From positions 21,687,553-21,751,552 of the forward strand of contig JASFXZ010000009.1 in NCBI GenBank assembly GCA_032209605.1: 64,000 bases of DNA, read 5' to 3'. The translations under genes and the position numbers were made by a program. The stretch comes from Mactromeris polynyma (lineage: Eukaryota; Mollusca; Bivalvia; Venerida; Mactridae). Shown piece by piece: positions 47,400 to 60,690 of the stretch. A model generated the notes under the pieces. The model had not been told where the DNA came from, did not search any database, and saw only the letters and a program-made list of their open reading frames with translations. Within the stretch, counting starts at the first letter, position 1. Each line of letters begins with the position of its first letter.

Positions 47400-49189
47400 A
47401 TGTCAAATTCACGTTCATCATTTAAGATCACCGATTGTCAACAATTAGTGAAGACACTTAAACTACGAGGTAGCAGGTTAACTCATTTGACCAGTATACA
47501 TTTATCTTGTTGAATAAATCAGGTACAAAGATCTATAAAACGTTTTGTACAGGGATATTACATAGCAAGACTCAATTGGTGTGTTTCATGGGTCGTTCCG
47601 GGTTATATCCCACTACCAAAATAAAACTGGTGTCATATTTACCCAAGGTTAAGTGTCTATATATAAGTATACGCAGCATTCACGTAAAGTACAAGTATTT
47701 GAAAGGTTTGCGGTTAAGTATTGCTATACTGTTATCACACGCTTTTATTTGTCTATCGATATTATGAATATAACCACACAATTTTATATTTTTGTACATT
47801 CGTTATGCATATGTGCATATCGTAACGCAGGTATTAGCCAAGCATAAGAAGGGAGTGGATATTAAATAACTTCCGAAGCTTTTTACCAACAACAACATCT
47901 CTACAATAAGAATTTATGAAGCAATAACTACTCCAACATGTGAACAAAACGTGTCGTTTTAATCAGCAGGGGCTGCACAACAGAGGTAGATGTTGGAAAA
48001 GCAGCGCATATTGACAGGGGATGTTCAACTATTTCGTAACAGATACAATATTGCTTCCGCAGGAGGACCGGAAATACATGTATGTCACACAACTATGAAC
48101 ACTAGCAGGTGAAAGTTGGAATCTTTGCACCTTCATGATAACTGTAAACATGTGAATACATTCATAAATAGACATTGCTCACGGACGCCGAGTCAGAAAC
48201 TCAACTCTTAATATTGATTATGGCAGAATTCATTTTCCGTTACTGACCTTCAAAACAATCGAATTATTTTTAAAAGAAAATCTACTTACATTTTCCCTCC
48301 ATTTACACAATTGAATAATACAGTCAACACCGGTGCAATCATGTACAATGTCGGTGGAACACACCTGTATCATATCGCGCCATTAAACGGTTCACAAACG
48401 ACGTAGTAAAACTTATTATGTAAAAATTAATGTTATGCACAAATACCTCTATAAACATCACAATCACTCATTTTACATTAGAAACTCTTATAACGGACAT
48501 GCTGATAGATTCAAACTTAATATGGTTCTCAAATAATGTAAAGATCCGAATAAAAAAACACATACAAGACACTAAATATGTAGAATTTTACATCCGTTTG
48601 TCTCTGATCAAAACAATTCACGATGACCTAAATAAAAGCAACCAGGTAGAATATGAAAGATTATTCAAGCATTTCATATACATTAAATCACGAGTCGGCC
48701 TATGTTTTTCATACGTAATAAATGTAAATTTTGCCATAAACGCTCCGCATCGGTAATTTTTCGAAAGGATATTTCAAAAGCAATGTAAACTGATAAGCGC
48801 CATTCGTATACGTATCTAATTTCAATAAAGCTTTACCCTATATATACACTAACAAATTCATTCATCAAACTTTAGTTCATTTATGTTTGTGTTAAGTTTT
48901 AAACATTGGTTTTAATTATATTGAATGTCACGACACGGCGGTCTAAGATTAAGTCAAAGCGAGTTTATTTAATCGTTTGTTAAGCAAGTTAAATAGTTGC
49001 CGTTCATTTATATAAATCGTCTGTACGTTAGTTTGTTACATGTTAAAAACTGTATAACACGAAACATAAAAGTGCATCATTAATATCTAACGTCAACGCG
49101 GAGTCAAAAAGGTGAAGCGAATTCGTAGAAGACACTTTCATAGAAAACGAATATAGTAAGACAATGTCTTTATCATTACCACGACCAGC
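47400..49189. other. Non-coding stretch, nothing recognised
   Basis: Short open frames (for example 48430-48756 on plus, 108 codons) without any recognisable domain, signal or splice context. Confidence 0.5.
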
Positions 49190-49282
49190 ACTAGCATCAT
49201 CACAATCATCATCAATATAGTCGTTGTCGTCATCAATGACAATTACACCTACCATCATCATCGTCATCATAATCATCATCAA
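49190..49282 (+). repeat. ATC microsatellite, imperfect
   Basis: Clustered ATCATC/GTCATC triplets. Confidence 0.75.
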
Positions 49283-49369
49283 CTCACTGAGCAGTATACT
49301 GGGAAAGAGACGAATATACGGGATACACCGACCTATTTTCAGAGAAAGATGAATCAACCGCTGAGAATA

Positions 49370-50715
49370 GCCTTCCATATACTGAGAACAGCGACCCACG
49401 TACTGAGAACATTAACCCATAAACTGACAACATTGACCCACGTACTGAGAACATTAACCCATACACTGACAACATTGACCCACGTACTGAGAACATTGAC
49501 CCATACACTGACAACATTGAACCACGTACTGAGAACATTGACCCATACACTGACAACATTGACCCACGTACTGAGAACATTGACCCATACACTGACAACA
49601 TTGAACCACGTACTGAGAACATTGACCCATACACTGACAACATTGACCCACGTACTGATATCATTAACCCATACACTGACAACATTGACCCACGTACTGA
49701 GAACATTAACCCATACACTGACAACATTGACCCACGTACTGAGAACATTGACCCATACACTGACAACATTGAACCACGTACTGAGAACATTGACCCATAC
49801 ACTGACCACATTGACCCACGTACTGAAAACATTAACCCATACACTGACAACATTGACCCACGTACTGAGAACATTAACCCATACACTTACAACATTGACT
49901 CCACGTACTGAGAACATTAACCCATACACTGACAACATTGACCCCACGTACTGAAAACATTAACCCATACACTGACAACATTGACCCACGTACTGAGAAC
50001 ATTGACCCACACACTGACAACATTGATCCACGTACTGAGAACATTAACCCATACACTGACAACATTGACCCACGTACTGAGAACATTAACCCATACACTG
50101 ACAACATTGACCCACGTACTGAGAACATTAACCCATACACTGACAACATTGACCCACGTACTGAAAACATTAACCCATACACTGACAACATTGACCTACG
50201 TACTGAAAATATTAACCCATAAACTGACAACATTAACCCACACACTGAGAACATTGACCCACGTACTGAGAACATTAACCCATAAACTGATATCATTAAC
50301 CCACATACTGACAACATTGACGCAAGTACTGCGATATTAACCCATACACTGACAACATTGACCCACGTACTGAGAACTTTTTTTCACACGCTGACAACAT
50401 TGACCCACGTACTGAGAACATTTGTTCACACGCTGACAACATTGACCCACGTATTGAGAACATTGACCCACACACTGATAGCATTGACCCACGTACTGAG
50501 AACCTTAACCTACACACTGACAACATTGACCCACGTATTGAGAACATTGAACCACACACTGACAACATTGACCCACGTATTGAGAACATTGACCCACACA
50601 CTGACAACATTGACCCACATATTGAGAACATTGACCCACACACTGACAACATTGACCCACGTATTGAGAACATTGACCCACACACTCACAACATTGACCC
50701 ACATACTGAGTACTG
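49370..50715 (+). repeat. 21-bp minisatellite organised as 42-bp dimers
   Basis: Alternating ACTGAGAACATTGACCCATA(C) and ACTGACAACATTGACCCACG(T), about 32 dimers. The right part, after about 50450, uses a different dimer (CGTATTGAGAAC / CACACACTGACAAC). Because 42 is a multiple of three and the unit is stop-free, nearly all frames on both strands stay open for hundreds of codons; this is not evidence for a protein. Confidence 0.95.
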
Positions 50716-51783
50716 CGACCAATATAATATTTATGGAATACACCTTGATATACGGAGCATATATAATTATAATTATAACAATGGATAAATCAACAACTAT
50801 AATACCATAACAACTATAATACCATTTTGTATTTAATATGCGAAGAATAAGAATTTATTCTTATATTTTATACAACAATGGTACAAAAATGATCAACATT
50901 GAAACAGTTTTGAATAGAATGATAAAAACGGGACAAACAGCGTGTATAAAATGAATTACCTTACAAGTGTATTCGAATGAATCAGATATGTTGAACGAAT
51001 GACAATGTATGAGTAATTGTAATTAATTAGAGTAAACTTCAACATACATATATTTTGAATACAATAACAACTTATACATACATACCTTTACTCTGTTACA
51101 CTAATCTCCATCTCTAAAATATGTTTTGTAACAAAATATATCCGCTTTTAATTAACGATGCGCATATAATGGGTTTAACCAAACGCACGACTCACAAAAC
51201 GCATGTATGTGTTACAAATGTTATCACTGTACGTGAATGATACAAACTGTCGTAACTTAATGAGCACGGTAAATTAATGACAATATGTCATCAGTAATTA
51301 AACCGAACGATGCGAGAGTTGATGGCACGTTAGGCCGGCCACACTGTGTTACAAGTACAGGAGGTCACTGTTGAATAATTCACTTAGTCCTGGTTTTCCA
51401 CGTAGTGCTAAACAGGGTTTCAACGAACAATTAACCACCTCCAAGAAAGCAGATTGGAAGGATGAATGATGTCAGACACATTATTTTCAGTAACCTTTGA
51501 TTAACTAGAGTGCATAGTGATAGCGGAGTATACTAGTCGTAAATACAATATAATTTTTATGCATGGTTGCTTTGAACTTAGATCTAATATAACAATTATG
51601 TAAATCGTGTAATTTTAAAATATAGATCAAAGTTAATTTTAACTGTTAATTAGCAATCATGACCGGAAATAGACCAGCCAAGGTTTCATGAATCCTGACC
51701 ATAAAATAAATTGGAGGTAAATTTGAGACATAGAGATGTTCGCGTCCCAAACGCTGACCGTATATTTACAAAAACAATTTAAT
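50716..51783. other. Non-coding stretch, nothing recognised
   Basis: No supported gene or RNA. Confidence 0.5.
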
Positions 51784-51962
51784 TACAGTCGGACCTCGTT
51801 CATTCGAATTCATCGGGTGCAGCAGTTATTTCGAGTAATACACGGTTTCGAATAGCCCATTTCAATTCAACATGCCTAAAAGATACATCGAATCCTGATA
51901 TTTATTCGGATGATACCGAGTATTCGGATAGAATGTTGTCGAATAAACGAGGTCCGACTGTA
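51784..51962 (+). mobile_element. MITE family B, copy 3
   Basis: TACAGTCGGACCTCGTTCAT at the left and AAACGAGGTCCGACTGTA at the right. The arms are almost perfect, so this is probably the least decayed copy. Confidence 0.85.
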
Positions 51963-52393
51963 TATAATAATATACTGAAATTTAAACGGGTGGCAGAAAT
52001 TTGAGACATTGTAAAAACTTTATGGCATGTTTGTACACACAATAAGGAAAGTTATTTTCCTCATACGCACAGTTGCACATGCCAAGTTAATTTGCATTGC
52101 AAATTGAGATACATAATACAGCGTACGTTCGAAATATGCAGTGTACAATTTAAACTGTCAAAACAACTAATAAGTTTTTTTATAAGAATCAGTGGAACGT
52201 AAGTGTTAACCGTATAAAGATGACGGTGTAAAGTTAGATTGTACAGTCGTTAGAGTTTGTTTGTATGTAAATACATTGCCTCAACTAGATTTAGCCCCGT
52301 CATCTACATCAGACGACACTATTGATACTGGGCAACCCTTGCACAGCGGCCCTCCCGTCAGCCTCTCATAACCAAGAGTATCAGATTTTCTGG

Positions 52394-52568
52394 TACAGTA
52401 AAATCTTACTTAAAGACCACCTCAATACATTTTGTATTAAGAACACAATTTTTAAGTCCATTTTCACCGTTTTGCTCTTTATTTAACCTCCATATTAAGA
52501 TCACCTCAATGTTAAGGTCAGTTTTCAAGGGTCCCGTATGGTGGTCTTATTATCGAGGTTTTACTGTA
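52394..52568 (+). mobile_element. MITE family A, copy 5
   Basis: TACAGTAAAATCTTACTTAA at the left and TATCGAGGTTTTACTGTA at the right. Closest to the copy in intron 4 of the flytrap gene. Confidence 0.8.
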
Positions 52569-53588
52569 TATTAACCTCTCAACAACAGTCAAAATGTGTG
52601 TTCCACGAAGGGTGGTGAATTGAAGAGGCTGCGCTGTATTGACAAATGGATTATAGTTCGTACGTAATTAAAAAATGTATATACAGACACTCAGGTTCAG
52701 ATTTCACGAAATATCTCAATAGAAATCTGTCTCAAACTCAGATAGTCAACTTGAACATCTGTTTTGAGTAAACACATTGCAAATCAAAATGTTGTCATGT
52801 AAAACTACATTTAGGCATACTTGCTCTACTATCAATGGCAAAACTGTCAGTTGTCCAGGCATGATTTCCTACTGATGTCTACGAAAACATAATATATGAC
52901 TTAAGAAATAAATTTTAAATTTTGTGACACCGGTGCTTTTTATTCGGTATCCGCGCTCACGTATTGTCCGAGATATTCCGCGTGTGTATTCGTCATTGTT
53001 TCCATATTCGCCGTGCTGTACCCGGATAATATTGCAATACTCAAGGACGTAGAAACATTTGTGATTCATTCATGCATATTATATCAACTATCGTTCTGGT
53101 TATCAAATTGAATGTTAAATCTATACAGTTATTGAGCTACGAAAAGCTTAACAAAGCATGCATAGGAGTTTGACATTACCTAAATAACTTATAGAAAGGG
53201 TATGGTAAATACATCCGGTATTATTCAAAAGACCATTTATAAAAATTACAAACACGTAAAATTGTTGATATCAAGTTTGTCCTACTTTATCTTGGCCCAG
53301 TTGTGTTGAATGATTTAGTGATAATTGGGTCAACTTTCGAGTCTTTTTTTTACAAAAGCTGGTGCTGGTCTGAGATCATTAACTTGAGATTGAACTCAGA
53401 GCTCAAATCTCATATCTGTTATCATTTGGTTATTTTTCAGTCGAGTTAAATCTGAAGTTATTCTTTATGCGACATAATTAGACCGTATAACATAAATATA
53501 ACATTTGACCCAAATATGTCGAGTATAGAAATGGGAACACGGTGGCAGTTCTCAAATTGTACAAACACCAACTCTGGTGCAACCCACC
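52569..53588. other. Non-coding stretch, nothing recognised
   Basis: No supported gene or RNA. Confidence 0.5.
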
Positions 53589-53760
53589 AGGTTAGCTCAG
53601 TCGGTAGAGCATGGGATTGTCATACGGGAGGCTCGGATTCAATTCCCAGACTGGAGAGGTCCTTCCGTGACATTTGGCTACGGAATTTTGTCCCCCACCT
53701 CTGATTCATGTGGAGAAGTGAATACTGGTTAATTATAAAGTCCATGAATACAGGTACAAT
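53589..53760 (+). mobile_element. tRNA-derived SINE
   Basis: Head GGTTAGCTCAGTCGGTAGAG, B box CGGATTCAATTCCC, then the core CCCCCACCTCTGATTCATGT. The best-preserved SINE in the window. Confidence 0.7.
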
Positions 53761-54751
53761 CAGCTCACTGTTTTATATAACTTCATAGTTGTTGAAAACA
53801 TGGGGATAAATCCAATAAAACTTGGTGCCTTGAAGTTATAACGGTGGCCTATGCGGTGTTTCAACGCTCCAATCTTCTATTTTATAGCAGACAAGTTATC
53901 CATAACACTACCATTCGCATTTAATACTATGTAATACATTTAACAGTAAATAGTAAAACAATATAGAAATTCCTGTTTGATTCTGTAACTGGAATATACG
54001 CTGTGTTCGGGGTGAGATGCGGAACTGTTTCAATGAAACTTGGTAAACAACATGTCTATGACATTCGACACCAGAAGTTCCAGTCAAACAGGACATATTG
54101 TCCCTATGTCACTCACCATATAACAAATATCGCATTGAGAATACACCTTTAATATAACGCAAGGAGTATTATAATTTATTCAAGACTGCAAATTTACTTC
54201 ACCGGAACAATGAGCAGTGAAGCTTGCCATAATGTATACATGAGCTTGTTGTTTCTGTCATAGCACGTCCTGAGATTATGAGTGATTAACAGAATACTTG
54301 TTCATCAGTCTAACATCATTGTCACATATTCCGGGAACCGTGAGTTTTTCACAGAAGTACTAGAACAGATAATGTTGAGTACAGCTAGACCCACCTTGTA
54401 TGAACTCGCTTACCATCTATCTAACATTAGTTAGTTTTAAAGACTATCATTGCCGTTAATACGTCACAGCCTTGCAAATCTACGTAATATTCTCGATAAA
54501 TCACTACTGTCATGACGCAGCCTCAAAAGTTGCAAATTGTACTTGAAGAAGTCGGTAAATGAAATAAAAGCTACGAGTGTTATTGGACCAACAGTACATA
54601 TACAAGAATGGTCTCCTATGTTTAGATATCGTTTTGTTCACGCATATATGAAGGAATACAATAAATAGATCATAGTAGAGAGAGTTTGAACGGAAATCGC
54701 CCAAGCTATTAAGCGGTTCTTTCTACACAATGCGCATGAGCACATCAAACA
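53761..54751. other. Non-coding stretch, nothing recognised
   Basis: No supported gene or RNA. Confidence 0.5.
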
Positions 54752-54902
54752 CACAGTCGGACATCGTTTATTCGACAACTTTTTATCCGAATAAACGGTA
54801 TCATCCGAAATAAATATGAAGTCACTGTATATCTTCTTATATACTGATTAAAATGGGTTATTCGAAATCATGTGAATTCGAATGAACGAGGTCCGACTGT
54901 AT
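54752..54902 (-). mobile_element. MITE family B, copy 4 (inverted, internally shortened)
   Basis: ACAGTCGGACATCGTTTATT at the left and GAACGAGGTCCGACTGTA at the right. The inner TATCCGAATAAACGGTATCA shows it lies in the opposite orientation to the other copies. Confidence 0.75.
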
Positions 54903-56017
54903 ATGTCAAAAGTTCGAAATACAACACTATGCATTACCTTGACTTTACTATCAGGACGCTACCCCCCCCCCCCCCCCTGAATTCAACCTCGTGTTTAATA
55001 TTTTGGAAATACATAAATACAGCCGATGTTCCTAACATATCAAATTAAACTGTTAGAAACATATTGAAATACACATATTGACATCTGCCTTCTTATATAC
55101 TTCGCGAAACTGTTAAACAAATTATAAACCCTGCTTTCTAGCATCCAGCATCGGTTAAAGTATGCTATCAGAAATATCTTTAAAAAAAATCGGCGCAAAC
55201 TGAAATAAGCTGCTGACAAGTTTTATTTGCTAAGATTTTGAGTTACAATTATTTGAAAATTGACTATCACAGGCATATACAACATATTTATTAACATTGA
55301 CTTTGTCTGATTAGTTTAAGATAACATTGATAAATATAACATTGTTTTATTTTGAAGCATGAAGTACACAAAACTGTGACAATAATTCGTCAGTAATTTA
55401 AAGTCTAGTCGCTGTCCGTCAGTATGTGTAGCACAATCATAGATAGCACAATCATAGATATGCATGTCTAAATTCAAACCATTGTTCAGGAAATACGAAT
55501 TCAATCTCAGTCTAGCGTATTATAAAAAAATATCTAATGTCTATCATTTAAAGTCTCTTTTTATTATTCAAACTGCAATACATTTACATTATTAGTCTTA
55601 AACTTTGACAGGTTTGTTTCAATTGGACTAACAATATATATTCAAGTTACTGCACATGTATATTTTCATTATTTCACATAATTATCCAGTCACCCATATT
55701 GAAGCCATCATGGAATTCCATGAATGACCTAGTGCTTAAATCTAGTTTTTCTTCTTCTGATTTATAAATGAGCAAAACACGTGACTCTTTAAGTCTATGT
55801 GGGAAAATACTAGTTTCTATATTGCAATTTATGATTGATATGTCGTAAGAAATTATAACATGGACACAATGTTTCAAAATGTGTGGACCGATGTCACCAA
55901 GACCTGTCTCATTGTGAGATAATTAGTTTCACTTCAGTAGTAGTTATATATGGCATCATACATTTACAGAATGACAAACGTATTCCAATTATATATATAT
56001 ACAAAATTACCAACCTA
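54903..56017. other. Non-coding stretch with a poly-C tract
   Basis: A run of about 17 C near 54962-54977; otherwise no supported feature. Confidence 0.5.
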
Positions 56018-56108
56018 GTTAAACCGCCAGCGCCTGGTTTATAATAATCATGTGTTTCATATTCATAAGGTCAATAAACATGACGTTTTGATCAATTTGT
56101 CCTTTGAT
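56018..56108 (+). repeat. Dispersed direct repeat, copy 2
   Basis: Matches 30545-30640 in the same orientation (GTTAAACCGCCAGCGCCTG ... ACATGACGTTTTGATCAATT). Confidence 0.7.
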
Positions 56109-56535
56109 TTTCTTGACGATATTTTCTGTCAAAATTCAGACATTGTGGAATACAAAACTAGAAATATCATTTGTGAAGGAGGTAGAGCCATTGTTTGGCT
56201 AAATTGCCTGGTCTATGTACGTATTATACACAATTAGTTTTCTTATGACAATACAATTATATGTCAATGTCTGTAATTAAGTCGCCATATCATGTACTAA
56301 TAGTTAGTATGCAGTGGAGAAAATTTCAATAAGCGTTTGGTTTTAATTCTATCCACTTGTCTATTACATGCACTTTGTTATCTTGTCGTTTACTCTAAAT
56401 TACATGACAATTTAGGCAAACAAATGTATTTAAACTAAGTATATGTAACCTTTTGCTCTCCGATAACCATGGAAACTGATTTCTTACTGAGTAAACCACC
56501 ATGATACAACGATTTCGAAAAGGTAACAAATTAAA

Positions 56536-56640
56536 TCAGCCTATATCAGCCTATATCAGCCTATATCAGCCTATATCACCCTATATCACCCTATATCACC
56601 CTATAGCACCCTATATCACCCTATATAACCCTATATCACA
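56536..56640 (+). repeat. 10-bp tandem repeat (CCTATATCAC/G), about 10 copies
   Basis: Left units end in CAG, right units in CAC. Minor variants are present. Confidence 0.9.
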
Positions 56641-56953
56641 CTCGTCACTTAGTACAGAATTCACAACGCTCATTTATTAATTCATATTACATCCAAATTC
56701 TTTTAAAAGAGTAAATTATTTTCATAGGATAGTAAGGATAATTAATGGGAATATTAAGATCATTTCCTACTAAATAACACACTAATGGCTGACCTTTGGT
56801 AAACTTTGTCTTGTACGTGTAACTCATAGAGAAAACATGATACATTTCTTATAATACAAGGATCATTGTCACGACGAGATGACGAGAACATGCATGGAAA
56901 GTTCAATTTAAAACATGCATAAGCGAATTTGCAAGGTAAACATAAACACTTAC

Positions 56954-57100
56954 CTTCTGTAGCATAGTCGGTTGTTTGATGTCACTGGCAAGCCGTCCCT
57001 TTCAACAAGACACGAATACTCGATACTCATCTGAGATACTTTAAGACTTTTGTGTCAGTATCTAAAATTCCACCAATTTTATAAAGAAATATTGGCCATT
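56954..57100 (-). promoter_or_regulatory. Candidate untranslated leader exon of the flytrap gene
   Basis: On minus, ACTATGCTACAGAAG is followed by a consensus donor GTAAGTGTTT at 56953. The flytrap coding exon 1 needs an upstream leader, and this is the best isolated donor I saw to its right. Its 5' boundary is not defined by sequence and the link to the gene across about 16 kb is inference. Confidence 0.25.
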
Positions 57101-58212
57101 CCGTGCATAAAGGAATGGAAATTTTAAATTTATGTCAGAATAGCCAAATAGCTAATGAAATATATTCACAAAAGTGTACAAAAAGGTGGACAAGACATTG
57201 CATTAGAAGAGAAACCTGATAATTTGCAGGTAACATCAGCGCAAATATACGGTAACAAACGTGGGTATTGACAGACGCTTAATATGTTTACGATTTGTAA
57301 ATGTGTTCTAAATGCAATATAACTCGCAGTCTAGAATCTTTCTAAGTAGGGTGTTGAGATAGTTAACATTTTATATAAATCACTTTTAAAGTTTTAATGA
57401 AAAATATCTGAGCAACCATTAGGGTAAGTCTGAAGAAATATATTTGAATGTTTCCTTTAAATTGTTCTTACTGGGCAAAAGTATAATCACAACGTAATTG
57501 TAAAGTCAAGCCGCTCGGAATAACACAGTAACTGGAATACGGAGGGTGGAGCAGTGAAATTTAAAGCATGGGCAAACGGTTAATGGAAAGGTAATGATTG
57601 TAAACAGACTCACCGATCTGAAGAATGATGAAATTTAAATCCAAGTATACGAATTAACACATTCTTTTGAATACAAACATGTTTCACTGAGTAAACACAT
57701 ATCACATATTTCGTAAGAATACTTCAAACTGATTCCAACACTTAGCTCCATCCATATTAATTTCCAGATATAAACTTTATTCTCAAGATATATTCTTACA
57801 GAAACGTCATTACTCGGTACAAGCAAATAATCTCTTTTTTGGGTAGTCTTAGCTAACAATAAGCAATCACATGAGAAATATACCAGAGTATACTCCATAT
57901 AATACACGACAAAACATGCATGTGCACAATTTCAGTACATGATACATAAATCTTATTACGTTTTAAAAATCGTTTTTTTTCTTGTTCACTTAAACGCCCG
58001 TCTTTATATATTTAACAGTAATTCTACATGCTACAAATATGTTCACGACATATCATAGGTCCTTCAGCAAGGTGACCTCGTATACATCCCAGTGTACTCA
58101 ATTTGGACACCCGAAGTACAACACACACAAACACGAGACTGGCATGAACTCCGTGCTGGTCACTTTGTGTTTATTGTGTGTCACGTCCACCCAACAATTT
58201 TCATTGACTTTG
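57101..58212. other. Non-coding stretch, nothing recognised
   Basis: No supported gene or RNA. Confidence 0.5.
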
Positions 58213-58329
58213 AAACACAGGAGAGTTCACGAGTTATTTCCCTTTATTTCCCACATATATAGAAGGGACAAAGGTATAGAACTCTAGATAGGAAATAAAG
58301 GGAAAGAAATCGTGAAAATCTCATGTGGT
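58213..58329. mobile_element. MITE family G, copy 1
   Basis: Inverted arms AACACAGGAGAGTTCACGAG and CGTGAAAATCTCATGTGGTT with inner TTATTTCCCTTTATTTCC and GGAAATAAAGGGAAAGAAAT. About 117 bp. Confidence 0.7.
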
Positions 58330-58469
58330 TGGAAATGGTGTTTACTTGAAGCAGGTCACAGTATAGTGCTGCCACACTGTAATACCACGCCATAGACATG
58401 ACATAGTATATAACTACCACCCACATTAACCTGACATAATTCCTAGCACTTCCCGACGTTGATTTGTCA

Positions 58470-58545
58470 TGGTCGGGGTAGAACCCGCGACCGTCTTACG
58501 CACCAGAAGCGAACGCTCTACTACTGAGGCGCCAGACCGGTTGGT
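58470..58545 (-). mobile_element. tRNA-like SINE head
   Basis: On minus, CTGGCGCCTCAGTAGTAGAG and the B-box-like GCGGGTTCTACCCC. No complete cloverleaf. Confidence 0.5.
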
Positions 58546-58706
58546 TAGTCGCTTCGATGTTCGTGTGCTGAGTAAGTGTCTACAAATTAGAATTAATATC
58601 AAATCGGTCTGGATATGTTTTGATTTGCTAGACTATTACTGTTTGAAAAAACGACTGCAATTGAACTGTACTGCCAATCTGAAGTTCGTAGGTTCGGTCA
58701 ACGGGT

Positions 58707-58850
58707 AAGGCGTACGTTTTTCGTGACTATTTGACTAAAGACAATACACCCACAAACATCTGTCCTCCACCTCAGATTTATGTTGGGAAAGTTTCAGTTG
58801 CGTGCGGAACAAAAGGAAAGCGCAGGATGGTAGCACCGGAACAGAGGTAT
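58707..58850 (+). mobile_element. SINE body fragment
   Basis: Carries the shared core TGTCCTCCACCTCAGATTTA followed by TGTTGGGAAAG. The head is not recognisable. Confidence 0.45.
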
Positions 58851-58992
58851 GGCCAACTGACTACCGTACATAGCTGAACTACTTTTCAAAAACGGTGTTT
58901 AACTTAAACACGATAATATGTCTGGGAAAGTTTATTTTGTAACTCTTGTGTCAGTATGTGACATCGAGCAATATCCTGATTTCATGATTTAG

Positions 58993-59206
58993 ACCACAGG
59001 AGATTGTCACCAGTTCATTCCCTTTATCTTCCATATAGTTCTCTCCCTTTATATCCCTTTCATACTATATGTATATACAGTAGTATATATACATATACTA
59101 TAGAAGGAATATATATATAGCATATGTACTATATACACTTTATAAGGGGAAAAGGGAGATAACTCTATATAGGATAAATGAAAAAGACTCGTGACAATCT
59201 CCAGTG
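58993..59206. mobile_element. MITE family G, copy 2
   Basis: Arms ACCACAGGAGATTGTCACCA and TCGTGACAATCTCCAGTG, with the interior again rich in CCCTTT/AAAGGG and AT repeats. Confidence 0.7.
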
Positions 59207-60519
59207 ATTTAGACAGAATTATAAATATTATATGAAGTATGATTGAGGGACATATAGGTGTTTACTTCACCCGTTTGAGATCAGGTAAACTTGTCATGAA
59301 TGGTGAGTAGTGTAAGATATTGTAAACTACTTCTAAAGTGTGCTTGATAGCAAGCCTTAAATCTTCAACAATACGGCAAGGAGGGAAAGCGTTCGTTGAC
59401 AGAGCACATAATGTATGTATGTTTGATTTTTACACCAGTTTAAGTTTGAACAGTTTTTGTTCGTTTTATGTAACTTTTTAAATGTTGATTATGCGTGTTT
59501 AAGTGTTCGAAATCATCTACAACACTTGTCCTGAAAATAACAAAAATATAAGAAAAACTTTGGGATGATTTCCAACATGATAAAAAACGTAATTCCTTTC
59601 CACGAAATTACTAACTTGATTCCATGCCTCATTCTTCGTAACCTGGTATAGTGAATTCAGAATACGCCCGTTTCAAGTCCCCCACCATCTCAGAGTCCCG
59701 AGGGTAACTTGAATGAGGTTAATTGAACTCTTACATCGGAGTAGTTTCGGAGATGCCACATACTTTCACAATGGTGTTTGGTTAGCATCGATGTTATTAT
59801 AAGTTCGTATTTTTATGTTCTAAACGTATCAGGTTTTGGAGGGAAATAATTCTTAATGCTTACCACGACACAGTACTGAAATACATACTTTATAGACTAT
59901 AGAGTTCGCAAAGTTTGTTGTATATGTAAATCCCCCAAAGGCATCATATATTAATATCAAACTCTAGAAACAGCTTAATATTAAACCCCAGTGTACTGCT
60001 CTAGAGACTAGAAATGAGGTAAACTCATATATTTACAAGGGATGTAACTCTACAACAAAAGTGGACAAGCTGTATGATTTAGTTATCTCTCTTTGCAACA
60101 ACAATGGTTTAAACTGCATAAACTACTTCATAGAATGTGTATGCAGTAATCGTTGGAAAGTACACGAATACAAATTATTTCTTGATACATGTACATTAAT
60201 TTGAAAAAATGTGGCTTTTTTATCAGTTATACGTTCTATAACTTAAGAACTGTAAGTTATTGAAAGACTTTCTTGGAGATAGATGTCATTTGAGATATTT
60301 TACAGGTGAAACCGATTGATAGGTGTAATTTAGCCTATCACATTCTGATTTAAAATTTTTATTAAGATTTTCATCGGCCACCGTGATTACTAGAGAACTA
60401 TTTCCGTGTTACAATAACTACTCCACTACAAATAAACATCAGCGACATATGTCATATACCGATTCATTGCATAATGGATATCACCTGAACTTTGGGGTAG
60501 AGTGACAAATTATCAGCAG

Positions 60520-60690
60520 AAATATGATTGAAAAGCATTAAAATTGATATTCATTTTATAAGTTTTAAATTCTTATTTTTCTGCAAAAGGGAAATAATTC
60601 CGTGAATAATGCACACGTAATACTCTTGAAAGCATACTGCGTTTATGACTCTTCATAATTATTACTAGTTATTTGTTATACATATAATTG
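60520..60690 (-). repeat. Dispersed repeat, inverted relative to 12140-12345
   Basis: Reverse complement contains AACTAGTAATAATTATGAAG and GTATTACGTGTGCATTATTC, as at 12140-12345. Boundaries approximate. Confidence 0.55.

Noticed and set aside
48430..48756. 108-codon plus-strand frame
   Set aside because: AT-rich, no domain, signal peptide or splice context; expected by chance at this composition.
2199..50715. Repeat arrays considered as CRISPR-like
   Set aside because: Units are adjacent without unique spacers, and the genome is plainly eukaryotic.
49284..50810. Several open frames of 120-200 codons on both strands
   Set aside because: Same reason: a 42-bp periodic array keeps almost all frames open; composition is purely repetitive.
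7498..58545. tRNA genes at the A/B-box-containing sites (7498, 22524, 29203, 30216, 53589, 58470)
   Set aside because: Each has promoter-box-like words but no intact cloverleaf or acceptor stem, and a SINE body or unrelated tail follows.
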